Counted from the first letter of the stretch, positions 18,373 to 27,739 are shown. The stretch is DNA of 64,000 nucleotides from Rheinheimera sp. D18 (GCF_004345025.1 NZ_CP037745.1:1364001-1428000); one strand, 5' to 3'. Numbers and translations are program-made. The notes: generated from the letters alone by a model not told the origin.

Positions 18373-18624
18373 GTGATTGAGTCACCTTGTGTCGCTTGTT
18401 GTCGGCTTAACAGCGATAAATTTTGTGTCGGCTGTTATCGGCATATTACGGAAATCGTCGGCTGGGGTAGGCGGCCTGATGACGAAAACCTACTGATTTT
18501 AGAAAAAATTATTGAGAGAAAACAAGACCCTATGTTACAAAATATACCTGATGCGAAAACCAGCCCAATTACGCAAGCTGAATGGCAAGCCGCTAAATTG
18601 CAAATCAGTTTATTAAAAGGATAG
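18373..18624 (+). CDS. DUF1289 protein
   Basis: 83 residues opening IESPCVACCRLNSDKFCVGC, the cysteine pattern of DUF1289 small iron- or zinc-binding-like proteins; then RHITEIVGW and a short helical tail. The start is GTG at 18373 with AGGAG six bases upstream. It lies 3 bp before the MgtC-like gene and is cotranscribed with it. Function unknown; the family often sits beside other small metabolic genes. Confidence 0.85.
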   Translation: MIESPCVACCRLNSDKFCVGCYRHITEIVGWGRRPDDENLLILEKIIERKQDPMLQNIPDAKTSPITQAEWQAAKLQISLLKG

Positions 18625-18627
18625 TGT

Positions 18628-19176
18628 ATGTTGGACTGGCAGTTAATTTTTAGTATTCATCCTTTTAGTTGGACGGCTCTTGGTGCAGCATTAGTCAGTG
18701 GTTTTATTATCGGAATTGAGCGGCAACTGCGCGGTAAACCGGCCGGCATTCGTACCTCTATTCTTATTGTTATGGGCACTTATGTGTTTATTGCTGCTTC
18801 TATGTCTATTAACAGTGAGATGACTGATCCGTCACGTATTATTGGTCAGGTTATAACCGGCGTTGGCTTTTTAGGCGCAGGGGTAATGTTAGCCAGAGAC
18901 GGCATGGTGCTTGGTGTAACATCGGCAGCAACAATATGGGTGCTGGCCGCGATAGGCGTAAGTATTGGTATTGGTTTTGAGCTAGTGGGAATAAAACTCT
19001 CGATATTGGTGGTAGGTGTACTTACGGGCATTGATTTACTAGAGAATTCTTCATCAGCACTGCGTCGTGGTGTACATCGCACCTATAGTGAATGGCTAAA
19101 CGGCAGCTATGGAGGTTTATTTAACCGGCGCAAGAGTGACAAGCCGAAACCTCAGGATATTGATGATCCACATTAA
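18628..19176 (+). CDS. MgtC/SapB-family membrane protein
   Basis: 182 residues with the MgtC hallmark GFIIGIERQLRGKPAGIRTS near residues 26-45 and four to five predicted membrane helices (TSILIVMGTYVFIAAS, VITGVGFLGAGVML, GVTSAATIWVLAAIGVSIGI, KLSILVVGVLTGI). MgtC proteins are inner-membrane modulators of magnesium homeostasis and, in pathogens, of ATP synthase; the short form here lacks the MgtC C-terminal cytosolic domain. It follows the DUF1289 gene by 3 bp. Not a magnesium transporter by itself as far as is known. Confidence 0.9.
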   Translation: MLDWQLIFSIHPFSWTALGAALVSGFIIGIERQLRGKPAGIRTSILIVMGTYVFIAASMSINSEMTDPSRIIGQVITGVGFLGAGVMLARDGMVLGVTSAATIWVLAAIGVSIGIGFELVGIKLSILVVGVLTGIDLLENSSSALRRGVHRTYSEWLNGSYGGLFNRRKSDKPKPQDIDDPH

Positions 19177-19235
19177 CTCAGCAGCAACGGTATTAGGTTA
19201 GTATATTGAATTGATATAAAAGGGAACGGTAATAA

Positions 19236-20786
19236 ATGCTTGAAGCGGTCTGGATAGGTTTTGCTTTTTCTCTTGGTTTATTGGTCCGAGCTATAGGTTT
19301 ACCGCCACTAATCGGTTATTTGATAGCAGGCTTTGTCATATCGGCTACTTCTGCCGATTTAAATTACCCGTCTGAGGGTAACGACATTATTCATCACGTT
19401 GCGCATTTAGGTGTGTTGCTACTGCTATTTACTGTGGGTTTAAAGCTTAATGTCCGCAGTTTAGGTAAGTCTGAAGTGCTGGGTACTAGCATGCTGCATT
19501 TCGGGTTATCAATAGTTTTAACTTTACCCGCAGCACTGTTTATTTTTGATGTTAGCCTATATCAGGCATTATTACTGGCGGTAGCCTTAGCGTTCTCTAG
19601 CACGGTGTTAGCAGCCAAAGTGTTGGAAGGTAAACGAGAAATACGCGCCTTTCATGGCCGAGTTGCCATCGGCATTTTAATTATGCAAGATTTACTAGCA
19701 TTATTAGTAATGAGCATTGCTAACGGCACTGCGCCTTCACCTTGGGCGTTACTGGTGTTTTTATTACCTTTGCTGCGGCCAGTATTATATAAATTGCTTG
19801 ATGTTAGCGGCCATGAAGATTTACTTATTTTGTTTGGTTTAATGCTGGCATTAGTGGTCGGCGGCCAAGGCTTTGAAATGGTTGGTTTAAGCTCTGAGCT
19901 TGGTGCTTTGGTGTTTGGCGCAATATTGGCAAAACATCCCCGTGCAGGCGAGCTAGCGAAATCATTATGGAGTATTAAAGAGTTTTTCTTAGTTGGTTTT
20001 TTTCTACAAATTGGTATTGATGGTTTACCCGATGCCAATGCATGGCTATTTGCCGGTGTTATGTCGCTATTGTTACCGATAAAAGCACTACTGTTTTTCT
20101 TGTTATTGGTGTTTTTTAAACTTCGGGCACGTAGTGCATTTTTAGCCAGTTTAAGCCTAACTAATTACAGTGAGTTTGGTCTTATTGTTGCTAGCGTGGT
20201 GTTGCCGCAGTGGCTAATTCCGTTGGCGTTAACGGTTGCTATCTCTTTTGTTATTTCAGCGCCACTAAACCGCTTTGCCCATCCGTTATATGACCGGTTA
20301 TGTAATAGGTTATTAAAGTTCGAACGCAATATTCATCACCCTGATGAGCAACCTATATCTCTAGGCGAAGCAGAAATACTCATTATGGGCATGGGCCGTA
20401 CGGGTAATGCGGCTTATCATTATCTTGAAGATAAGCGTAATATTATTGCTATGGATTCAGATCCAGCTAAAGTGCTGGAACATAAAAGTAAGGGTATTAA
20501 TATATTTTATGCTGACGCAGAAGATCAGATATTTTGGCAGGGCTTAAACTTTGGTGCCGTTGAAGCGGTAATTTTAAGTATGAACGATGTTGAAGCTAAA
20601 ATGATTGCTGCGAAAAAGCTGCGCAAAGCCGGTTTTAAAGGCTTTATTGTGTCGCACAGTATGCACGATGATGAAGCCAGAGACATTATTGCCGCTGGTG
20701 CTGATCAAACCTACCTTACAATGTCAGAAGCCGGCGTAGGTATTGCCGAACACGTAAAACAACATTGTTTTAATAAAAGTGCATAA
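19236..20786 (+). CDS. KefB/KefC-type cation:proton antiporter with TrkA-N domain
   Basis: 516 residues: about eleven membrane helices of the CPA2 Na+/H+ exchanger fold (residues 1-370, including LGVLLLLFTVGLKL and SSELGALVFGAILAKHPRAG), then a cytosolic RCK/TrkA-N nucleotide-binding domain with the motif MGMGRTGNAAYHYL and D in IAMDSD (residues ~385-500). These proteins expel K+ or Na+ and respond to nucleotide or glutathione ligands. The ligand is not predictable here. It stands 59 bp after the MgtC-like gene, so it may be the last gene of the same transcript, and it ends at a strong terminator. Confidence 0.9.
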   Translation: MLEAVWIGFAFSLGLLVRAIGLPPLIGYLIAGFVISATSADLNYPSEGNDIIHHVAHLGVLLLLFTVGLKLNVRSLGKSEVLGTSMLHFGLSIVLTLPAALFIFDVSLYQALLLAVALAFSSTVLAAKVLEGKREIRAFHGRVAIGILIMQDLLALLVMSIANGTAPSPWALLVFLLPLLRPVLYKLLDVSGHEDLLILFGLMLALVVGGQGFEMVGLSSELGALVFGAILAKHPRAGELAKSLWSIKEFFLVGFFLQIGIDGLPDANAWLFAGVMSLLLPIKALLFFLLLVFFKLRARSAFLASLSLTNYSEFGLIVASVVLPQWLIPLALTVAISFVISAPLNRFAHPLYDRLCNRLLKFERNIHHPDEQPISLGEAEILIMGMGRTGNAAYHYLEDKRNIIAMDSDPAKVLEHKSKGINIFYADAEDQIFWQGLNFGAVEAVILSMNDVEAKMIAAKKLRKAGFKGFIVSHSMHDDEARDIIAAGADQTYLTMSEAGVGIAEHVKQHCFNKSA

Positions 20787-20803
20787 TTAGTAATGAAGCA
20801 GAA

Positions 20804-20834
20804 ACAAACAAGGCGCCATTAGGCGCCTTGTTTT
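20804..20834. terminator. Bidirectional terminator
   Basis: ACAAGGCGCC / GGCGCCTTGT stem with a tiny ATTA loop, A-run before and TTTT after, between convergent antiporter and DUF3718 genes. Confidence 0.9.
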
Positions 20835-20848
20835 AAATATTCAGTATA

Positions 20849-21220
20849 TTAGCTTGCACTACGCTCTTTGATGGCAGCGATAATAGGTGAAGAGCTAAAA
20901 CCATTGCTGGTGGCCCATTCAATGTCACCTGATGCAGCAACTTGGCTACCAGGTAATTGGCTGATAATAAAACCTGCAGCGTCTGCAGCATTATGCTTAA
21001 TAGCATGACGAACTAATGGTAAACCATCACAAACGATACCGTCATACACGTTACGTAAACGTAAGCGGTTATCCGCTAAGGTTTTACGCAGGTTATTTTT
21101 GCTATCAGCAGCTACATATGAGCAAATAGACTGAGCCAGCTGTTCATCAGCAGCAACTGGAGTGCTGATAAAAGACGTTGCGGCAATAATAGTGGCTAAA
21201 GAAAGTAATTTTGCGTTCAT
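20849..21220 (-). CDS. DUF3718 exported protein under c-di-GMP riboswitch
   Basis: 123 residues with signal peptide MNAKLLSLATIIAATSFIST ending near PVAA-DEQ, so periplasmic. The mature part is a DUF3718 domain with two Cys (SICSYVAAD and IVCDGLPLVRHAI), likely one disulphide. Start ATG 21220 has GGAG seven bases upstream. The gene is preceded by a cyclic-di-GMP-I riboswitch on the same strand (21344-21445), so its expression should follow c-di-GMP level. Function of the domain is not known; the switch suggests a link to surface or biofilm lifestyle. Confidence 0.88.
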   Translation of the reverse strand: MNAKLLSLATIIAATSFISTPVAADEQLAQSICSYVAADSKNNLRKTLADNRLRLRNVYDGIVCDGLPLVRHAIKHNAADAAGFIISQLPGSQVAASGDIEWATSNGFSSSPIIAAIKERSAS

Positions 21221-21343
21221 AGTCGTGCTCCAAAATGAGTTATTTCACAATCAATAATTAAGTAAGTTCAATTATTTAAAGTGCTTATCGCGAAAGGACA
21301 TGCAGGATGTCGAGTAACTCTGGCGGAGCAGAATAAACATCGC

Positions 21344-21445
21344 ATTTGCGACGGCAGCCCAGCTATCGTAGATGCCATACTATGGCAACCCTTAGACCTG
21401 AAGCTTTGCGTGTACACCCTTTCGGATGACTTGCCTTTCGATTGT
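21344..21445 (-). promoter_or_regulatory. Cyclic-di-GMP-I (GEMM) riboswitch
   Basis: Minus-strand reading contains the conserved core in order: CGAAAGGCAAG, a GNRA-capped hairpin (CATCC GAAA GGGTG), ACACGCAAAGC, CAGGTCTAAGG, a second hairpin (TGCCATAGTATGGCA), and the 3' end GCTGGGCTGCCG. This matches the GEMM-I aptamer pattern, including the tetraloop and CGCAAAGC tract. It lies 124 bp upstream of the DUF3718 start. Downstream are the short palindromes TCGCAAATGCGA and GACATCCTGCATGTC, which may belong to the expression platform; no clear U-tract terminator is present, so the switch may act on translation. Confidence 0.9.
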
Positions 21446-21629
21446 TAACATTTTAAATAGTGCCGGTTTTTTATGCAAGCTTAATTTTATTAATAAGCGG
21501 TTAATACCTAAAAAGCGAAGATAGTTTACATTTAGTCGTTATAAATACTTTATTTAACGCTACAATTAACCGCAACGTAGCATTTAGATAGTAAATACAC
21601 TATTTGTTATCGCTAAATTTGGAGTAATT

Positions 21630-21962
21630 ATGATTGTTACCTTTAAAACTAAAGCCAGCGGTAATTTAATTTATTTTAAAGATGTGGCTATTAAGCTACT
21701 AGCGTTAATGGGAAGAGATGACAAAGTACCTTCTGCGCTGTTTGCTGAGGATGTAGCTGCGGCTCTGGCTAAACTACAACACGGGCTAGCCGAGATAGCA
21801 CGAGAAGAACAAGAAAAAGTAAAACAAAATGAAAATTTGGCGGAACAGCGGGTATCCTCGGCTACAACAAAAGCCTACATTAGTTTAAATGTGCGCGCTG
21901 AACCCTTGCTTGAGATGCTACAAAAGGCCGTAAAAAAACAGTGTCCAGTACAATGGGAGTAA
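21630..21962 (+). CDS. DUF1840 protein
   Basis: 110 residues, start MIVTFKTKASGNLIYFKDVA, the DUF1840 signature (small cytosolic protein of proteobacteria), with a charged helical middle (EIAREEQEKVKQNENLAEQR) and the end PLLEMLQKAVKKQCPVQWE. ATG preceded by GGAG eight bases upstream. Function unknown. It is a single gene ending at a terminator and shares the 409-bp gap 21221-21629 with the divergent riboswitch leader. Confidence 0.88.
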   Translation: MIVTFKTKASGNLIYFKDVAIKLLALMGRDDKVPSALFAEDVAAALAKLQHGLAEIAREEQEKVKQNENLAEQRVSSATTKAYISLNVRAEPLLEMLQKAVKKQCPVQWE

Positions 21963-21967
21963 AAGTT

Positions 21968-22003
21968 AAACGGGTAACGCTACATTAGTGCTACCCGTTT
22001 TTA
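21968..22003. terminator. Terminator between DUF1840 and ydbL genes
   Basis: AAACGGGTA pairs with TACCCGTTTT around a 15-nt loop, followed by a T-run; the A-run on the other side serves the convergent ydbL transcript. Confidence 0.85.
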
Positions 22004-22022
22004 TTAAGATAAACTTATAGAG

Positions 22023-22376
22023 TTAAGGCTTTTTTACCCACTTGCCATCAAGTAAAATAAAGTGTCCAGAGTTAGTGCGTTCTATCGCTTTTTTACCGGC
22101 CATGGCTTCTACATCGGCTACGGCAATATTATTTTGCTGAGCTAGGCGGCTATATTCAGCGCGTCTTGCATCGTTAATTAATTTAACGATGTCGTTGGCA
22201 TCCGCATTCGATGTCACTGCACCTAGGTAGCCGTTAGCTTGTTCACCAACTAAACCTTGAGCTTTCGCTTGCCCCAACGTTGCCATAGCCTGCTGCAAAT
22301 TCATGGCTAGCACCGGCAAGCTAAGTGCAAACAGGGCCGGTAACAACAGCATTTTTACTTTAGTCATTAATTTCAT
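22023..22376 (-). CDS. ydbL: YdbL (DUF1318) periplasmic protein
   Basis: 117 residues from ATG 22376, which has AAGGAG seven bases upstream; the longer frame back to 22421 lacks such a site. Signal peptide (KMLLLPALFALSLPVLA) followed by DUF1318: MNLQQAMATLGQAKAQGLVGE, RRAEYSRLAQ and the terminal WVKKP. In E. coli YdbL is a periplasmic partner of the YdbH-YnbE lipid-transport complex and is thought to limit YnbE misassembly. The order ydbH-ynbE-ydbL is kept here, with a 10-bp gap. Confidence 0.93.
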   Translation of the reverse strand: MKLMTKVKMLLLPALFALSLPVLAMNLQQAMATLGQAKAQGLVGEQANGYLGAVTSNADANDIVKLINDARRAEYSRLAQQNNIAVADVEAMAGKKAIERTNSGHFILLDGKWVKKP

Positions 22377-22386
22377 CTTGGGCTCC

Positions 22387-22575
22387 TTAGAATAAACCGC
22401 TGTCGTCGCTGAACAATTCATCTAATTGTTTATCGACTTTAATAAAAATTTCGTGCTGAATTTTAACATTCAAATTAATGTTAATCGGCTCGGATGGCAG
22501 CGCTACTTGCACCTTAGGTGTGCAGGCGCCAAGTAGCAGTACCAGCATGGCTGAGGCTGTTAATTGTTGGATCAT
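22387..22575 (-). CDS. ynbE: YnbE lipoprotein
   Basis: 62 residues: a lipoprotein signal with the lipobox LLGAC (near residue 18) and the conserved YnbE tail (INLNVKIQHEIFIKVDKQLDEL). It overlaps the ydbH stop by 4 bp (ATGA), so is translationally coupled. In E. coli YnbE is an outer-membrane lipoprotein whose strands continue the YdbH bridge, letting phospholipid cross the periplasm. Confidence 0.93.
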   Translation of the reverse strand: MIQQLTASAMLVLLLGACTPKVQVALPSEPININLNVKIQHEIFIKVDKQLDELFSDDSGLF

Positions 22576-25181
22576 GGTTTAGCTCCATTAGCGCGGTTTG
22601 CGCTTGATTGTTGTATGCGTTGCTGTACCCGTTGCTTAATTTTGTCGCTGATTTTGCTACTTAATTGCAAACTGGTGATCAATGCGGGTATATCTTCCTC
22701 TAAATTTATATTGAGGTTTATCGCTCTACCACCTTCCAACGCAGGGTTACTGCCTTGCAAGTTAAGCGTTAATATAAGTTGGCCTTGATTGCTATAGCTT
22801 ACATCACTGGCCAGCACTGAGTAATGAAAATCGTTTAATGCATCTAATACTACCTTCATGCCTGAATTACCTGCCGCCATGTTTTCTGCGCCAGTAGGGC
22901 GGTATTGTAGTTCTCCACCTGGGCTTTCTGCGGCAATATGACCATTTTTTATGGTTGCGCCACTGCGATTAATAAGTAAGGGAACAGTACCTGAGATACG
23001 GCCATTACCGGTTAAATCGGTAGTGGGGTGTTGTTGCAGTAACTGAGCTAGGTTTATCTGGCTTAACTGCAATATCACTTCTTGTTGCTCTTTCGTTAGG
23101 TCAAGAGTTACTGGCTGCACCGTTATTTGGCCGCCCATGGCCTGTAATAGCAGCTGAGTAACGGTCATTTTACCGGCGACGGGGGCACTTGCTAAGGCAT
23201 GATATTGAGCCGCTAATTTTAATGGGCCAACGACTACCCCGTGATCTATTTCTTTTAACGTCGTGTTTTCGGTAGTAAGCGTGATTTCATTGGCATCGTA
23301 GTTTAGATTAAGCTCGGCTGATAAGTCTTTAAATAGGCTGCGATCATAAATACCACTTATACCGGATAAATTAAGGTTAGCTTGGGCCTTTAAAGAGTCG
23401 GTATAGTGAAGACTGCCGCTAGCATTCATTCGCCCTCGGCTAAACTCTAATAACGCTGGCCAACTGGTAAAAGAGGCCATTAATGGGTTACCCGCCAATA
23501 AGAACATCTCATCAAGCTGCCAGTTAAGTTCTAACTGCTTATTTTGATACTCTAGTTGATGATTAATACCTAAGTTAGCATGGTTGCTAAGTGCACCTTT
23601 AACCATTAGTTCATGTTGGGATGCAGTAGTAAGGTCTAATTTACCGCTAATATCCGCTTGCCACTGCCAGCTTTGTGTTAATAACTCTGTCTGCTTAATA
23701 CTGCCTAATGTCAGCGCGATCTGGCTTTTAAAATCGATACGGTGAAATTGACTATCACCATTGAATTTGCTTGGTGATATATCTAACTGGATTGTTTTAG
23801 CACTGATATCGTTGACACTCAGGTGTTGTAAATTGAGCTGAGCAGTTTTTATATCAAGTTGCCAGCTATCGTCTAACCAATTGGCAGTAAACTGACTGTG
23901 TAAGCTGAGTTGTTCCAGCCTAGTTTGTGGTGTAGGGGTAAATGTTTGCTGCTGCAGCGCTAGCTCACTGTGTTGCAGCGTTGCACTTAGCGGCGGTATA
24001 AGGTTAATTATTGCAGCACTATTAAACGAAAGATTAGTGGCGCCTTGTGAGCTAATACTCACCTGTACTGGCAACGCCGTGAATTGTGGCTTAGTTTTAC
24101 CATCGGCATAAAGCCTAATATTAACAATGTCAGCTTGTATACCTTTTTGTTGCAAGGCATCAGGCAGTATTGGCTGCAGCAGTGCAAGCTCGCTGTTTAA
24201 TTTATAAAGGCTTAGTTCACCATCACTTAACCCTATTTCTAGTTGCAGCTGACCTTGTAATTGACCAATGCCTGGCACTGACAGCGGTGAGGGTAAATGA
24301 AGGGTTAGTTGTCCGTTACCACTAGCTTGTTGGCTAATACTGATTAAATCGAGTTGCTTAGGTAAATCAAACTGCCAATCACTGTTGAGTGTTACCGGAG
24401 CAGTAAATTGTGCAACGGCATCCGCGGGTAATTCGAGTTGCCAAGCGCTAATTTGTTGTAATAACCATGGAGATGGCGGGGCTATTTGCAGCTTTATATT
24501 GCCGCTTGCATGCAACAGATCGGGTTGTTTAGCAACTTGTTGGCTCAAGGTTTGTGCTAAATTTAGGCTAATACTATCATCAAACGTTAATTGGCTATTA
24601 AGTAAGGGTAGGCCTTGTACGGTTTGGTAATCACCTTGCAGGTTTAACCTTACTATGTCCGCACTGGCAGCATCATAACCATACAGCTGATAACGTAAAT
24701 GTTGCTCTGCTATTTGTAGCTGCGCAGCTAATAGATAATCGCACTGTCCTGCTGGGCAAGGTAGGCTGAGCATCAGTTGCTTTATATCTATTTGCTTCGG
24801 GAACTGAGTTGGTATTTGCCAGTTGCTTGGCAAGCTATAGTTTAGTTCTGCTAGTGGGTCTTTATCTGGTGCCGAGCGCGGCCACTGTGTAAGTATTACT
24901 TTGCCACTGCCAAGGCTAATCTGTTGCAGAGTAGGGCGAAATAACGACGGAAAATGCCAACGTATTACAAGATCATTAAGTTCAGCTTTTACTGCAGGTT
25001 GTTCTAGCTCAAAGCTTAAATGCTTAAGTTGCAGTTGATGTAGGCTAAGGGTTTTTATGCCAAATTGCAGGTTATGTATGGCTAAAGTCTGCAGTGTTTT
25101 TTGCCAATACCAGTAGCCTGCAGAAAAAAGCAGTACAACGAGTATTAACATTGTTAGCAGTACTTTAGGCCAGTGACGCAT
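22572..25181 (-). CDS. ydbH: YdbH, AsmA-like intermembrane lipid transporter
   Basis: 869 residues, close to E. coli YdbH (879). One N-terminal membrane anchor (WPKVLLTMLILVVLLFSAGYW), then a long periplasmic region of repeated beta-strands rich in Gln, Leu and Ser, and the DUF3971/dicarboxylate-like C-terminus with GNGRISGTVPLLINRSG and SSKISDKIKQRVQQRIQ. YdbH, TamB and YhdP are partly redundant and carry phospholipids from the inner to the outer membrane along a hydrophobic groove. First gene of ydbH-ynbE-ydbL. Confidence 0.93.
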   Translation of the reverse strand: MRHWPKVLLTMLILVVLLFSAGYWYWQKTLQTLAIHNLQFGIKTLSLHQLQLKHLSFELEQPAVKAELNDLVIRWHFPSLFRPTLQQISLGSGKVILTQWPRSAPDKDPLAELNYSLPSNWQIPTQFPKQIDIKQLMLSLPCPAGQCDYLLAAQLQIAEQHLRYQLYGYDAASADIVRLNLQGDYQTVQGLPLLNSQLTFDDSISLNLAQTLSQQVAKQPDLLHASGNIKLQIAPPSPWLLQQISAWQLELPADAVAQFTAPVTLNSDWQFDLPKQLDLISISQQASGNGQLTLHLPSPLSVPGIGQLQGQLQLEIGLSDGELSLYKLNSELALLQPILPDALQQKGIQADIVNIRLYADGKTKPQFTALPVQVSISSQGATNLSFNSAAIINLIPPLSATLQHSELALQQQTFTPTPQTRLEQLSLHSQFTANWLDDSWQLDIKTAQLNLQHLSVNDISAKTIQLDISPSKFNGDSQFHRIDFKSQIALTLGSIKQTELLTQSWQWQADISGKLDLTTASQHELMVKGALSNHANLGINHQLEYQNKQLELNWQLDEMFLLAGNPLMASFTSWPALLEFSRGRMNASGSLHYTDSLKAQANLNLSGISGIYDRSLFKDLSAELNLNYDANEITLTTENTTLKEIDHGVVVGPLKLAAQYHALASAPVAGKMTVTQLLLQAMGGQITVQPVTLDLTKEQQEVILQLSQINLAQLLQQHPTTDLTGNGRISGTVPLLINRSGATIKNGHIAAESPGGELQYRPTGAENMAAGNSGMKVVLDALNDFHYSVLASDVSYSNQGQLILTLNLQGSNPALEGGRAINLNINLEEDIPALITSLQLSSKISDKIKQRVQQRIQQSSANRANGAKP

Positions 25182-25256
25182 TGAATATCCTTAATTTACT
25201 TCAGCAGACACTACGCTGAACTGACTGAATAGCTTATGAATAATTGAGACCAATAG

Positions 25257-25277
25257 AAAGGGTAGCCTAAGCTACCC
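25257..25277 (-). terminator. Terminator after the M28 peptidase gene
   Basis: Perfect GGGTAGC / GCTACCC stem with a 4-nt loop, followed on the minus strand by TTTCT. Located 27 bp after the peptidase stop. Confidence 0.7.
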
Positions 25278-25303
25278 TATACAACAATAACTGCTGTTAT
25301 TGC

Positions 25304-27004
25304 TTATTTACGAGCATTCGCTGAGGTATCACGCAGTGCGCGAAACTCATTGGTTTTGTTCCAATTTGGCCATTCGCGGCTATTTGCCAACTCATTACCC
25401 ACTTGGTAGAACAGGAATAAATCTTGTTGTGCACCACGTAAATCCCAGTTGTCGTCCCACTCGTCGGTTACTTTGTGGTAGCAGCATTTATTGTATTCAG
25501 CACTTTGCGCTTTACCCCATTCGATACCTTTTTCAAAGTGATCGTTGCCGCCTTTAGCGTACAGTATAGGTACACCTTTTTTCGATAGGTTAAAATGGTC
25601 CGAACGATAGGCTGTGCCTGCCGCAGGGTTTGGCTCACGCACGGCATAACGGCCTTGTTGTTTAGTATATTTGATTAAAATATCCTCGGCATTATTATTA
25701 CCAAGACCAACCACCACCATATCTTTCATTGGGCCATATACGTTCATCACGTCCATGTTAATGCCCACTACCGTTTTCTCTAATGGGAATACTGGGTTAG
25801 CGGCATACCACGCCGAGCCTAATAGGCCGCGCTCTTCTGCCGTTACCGCAACAAATACAACTGAACGTTCTGGTTGTTTTTGTTGGGTAAAGTACTCTGC
25901 GAGTGCTAATAAGCCGCCCGTACCAGAGGCGTTATCTTGTGCGCCGTTAAATACTTTGTTACTTGGGTTGGAAAAATCCATACCTAGATGATCCCAGTGC
26001 GCCATATAAAGCACGTATTCATCAGGGTATTTGCTACCTTCGATATAACCCACTACGTTGCTTGAGGTAAGTTCACGTAGATTGTTTTTTACACTAATTG
26101 ATGCAGTTGCATCTAAGGCCACGGCTTTGAAATCTTTTTCTAGTGCTTTTTTATGCATTGTTGCTAAGTCGGTACCGATATGTGCAAGTAGCTTTTCGGC
26201 TGACTCAGTGGTGATCCAACCTTCAACCTTGGCTAAATCGGCGTTTTTATTTTCATTAACCAAGTCAAATTTAATTGGCGAGCCGTGTGCAACCACACCC
26301 CAACCATAACTGGCGGCGTCGGTTTCATGAATAATTAATGCCATTGCCGCACCTTGACGTGCTGCTTCTTCATATTTATAGGTCCAGCGGCCGTAATAGG
26401 TCATGGCATCGCCATTAAATAATGCGGGATCTTTAGTCGCAAAGCCTGGATCGTTAACAAACATCACTACGGTTTTGCCTTTTACGTCTAAACCTTCGTA
26501 GTCGTTCCAATTGTATTCTGGCGCAACAATACCATAACCAACAAAGACCATTTCGCTATCGGTTACTTCAACTTGCTCGGTAACTTGCTTAGTCCAGGCG
26601 GTCATATCATCGCGGTAATTAAACTGCGCCGGCAAGTTTTTACCTTTTAACGTCATTGCTGATACTTGAGTCGGATCAATTTGCACTAAAGAAACAGGTT
26701 GTTTATAGCTGTCACCATTAATTGGCTTTAAGCCAATACGACGAAAGTTATCTTCTAAAAAAGCGACAGTTAGCTCTTCGCCTTTAGTTGCTGGCGCGCG
26801 GCCTTGAAACTCGTCAGATGATAAGGTTTTAATATATTCACCTAACCGCGGGTTAACCTCGGTTATTTTAAATTCATTTTGCAATTCAACCGCAGGCTTG
26901 ACTTGAGCCGTTGTTGTATCTGCTGGTTGCTTTGAGCAGGCACTAAGTAGCGCACCTGCCGCCAGTAAACTGGCAAGCGTGGTAAACCTGGAAAGGGTTG
27001 TCAT
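25304..27004 (-). CDS. M28-family aminopeptidase lipoprotein
   Basis: 566 residues. Signal MTTLSRFTTLASLLAAGALL with the lipobox LLSAC makes it a lipoprotein. A PA domain insert (about residues 150-270) is followed by the M28 zinc core: MAHWDHLG, DNASGTGGLLALAEYF, AVTAEERGLLGS and a late YRSDHFNLSKKGVP, giving the H, D, E, D/E and H ligands of a two-zinc peptidase. Such enzymes take residues from peptide N-termini at the cell surface or in the periplasm. ATG 27004 has GGAG upstream. It is monocistronic with a terminator. Confidence 0.93.
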   Translation of the reverse strand: MTTLSRFTTLASLLAAGALLSACSKQPADTTTAQVKPAVELQNEFKITEVNPRLGEYIKTLSSDEFQGRAPATKGEELTVAFLEDNFRRIGLKPINGDSYKQPVSLVQIDPTQVSAMTLKGKNLPAQFNYRDDMTAWTKQVTEQVEVTDSEMVFVGYGIVAPEYNWNDYEGLDVKGKTVVMFVNDPGFATKDPALFNGDAMTYYGRWTYKYEEAARQGAAMALIIHETDAASYGWGVVAHGSPIKFDLVNENKNADLAKVEGWITTESAEKLLAHIGTDLATMHKKALEKDFKAVALDATASISVKNNLRELTSSNVVGYIEGSKYPDEYVLYMAHWDHLGMDFSNPSNKVFNGAQDNASGTGGLLALAEYFTQQKQPERSVVFVAVTAEERGLLGSAWYAANPVFPLEKTVVGINMDVMNVYGPMKDMVVVGLGNNNAEDILIKYTKQQGRYAVREPNPAAGTAYRSDHFNLSKKGVPILYAKGGNDHFEKGIEWGKAQSAEYNKCCYHKVTDEWDDNWDLRGAQQDLFLFYQVGNELANSREWPNWNKTNEFRALRDTSANARK

Positions 27005-27136
27005 GGTTACTCCGTAGTTTTTATCGTTATATGTTTAGCTATTTAGTGCCGCTGTCACGGCAGCTGGTGTAAAAACACTTTATCTTAACGCAACTCTGTA
27101 GCCTCAACCAGTAAACTGGTCGATAAAGCTCGACGA

Positions 27137-27739
27137 TTAGTCTTTATAGCCCCATGGCAACGGCGGTAATGCCACCGGTTTTGTTAAATCAAAATCAACT
27201 CGAAATTCTCGTCCTTCACGAATTAAGCGATAGCTAAAAGTGGTAGGATAAATATACATTTGCCAAATGTTGCTGTTAGATTGTGGCATGCCTAAGCGAG
27301 TAAACAACTCTTTAGAGTACTGATCTGCGGGGAAGCTTTGCACCGTTGGCCAACCGGCATCTAAAGTATGGCCGCCATACATGGTTGACTCATCATAGCT
27401 ACCGTCTTTCATCCGGTGATCATGCTTTAAACTTAAGCCTGAACCAGTTTTAGTAATAATCCAGGTGCGAGAGTGATCGTTGCCAACATGAAACGGGATC
27501 TGCAGTTGGTTGTCAGTACAATTACGCACATGCATAATTAATGCACCGTCAAAACCTCCGCTTGCCGGATTATCCATTACAACTTTACCAGCATAAGCTT
27601 TGCCGCAATGTGCGCGTAAATTATCAAAATAAGCATCATGGCTGACAATAGATACTAATGGCGCATTTTGTATGGTGTTAGCAAATATACTGGTCGAAAA
27701 TATTAACGTTAAAGCGCCGGTAATCATGGACTGGTGCAT
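27137..27739 (-). CDS. Exported protein of unknown function
   Basis: 200 residues with a signal peptide (MITGALTLIFSTSIFA) and start at ATG 27739 behind AAGGAG. The mature part holds HCGKAYAGKVVMDNP, HVRNCTDNQLQIPFHVGNDH and REFRVDFDLTKPVALPPLPW, a compact beta-rich domain with two Cys probably bonded. The length and pattern recall a small exported family of alteromonads and xanthomonads; I cannot name a Pfam family with certainty. The gene stands alone between the peptidase gene and the divergent DUF3081 gene. Confidence 0.75.
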   Translation of the reverse strand: MHQSMITGALTLIFSTSIFANTIQNAPLVSIVSHDAYFDNLRAHCGKAYAGKVVMDNPASGGFDGALIMHVRNCTDNQLQIPFHVGNDHSRTWIITKTGSGLSLKHDHRMKDGSYDESTMYGGHTLDAGWPTVQSFPADQYSKELFTRLGMPQSNSNIWQMYIYPTTFSYRLIREGREFRVDFDLTKPVALPPLPWGYKD

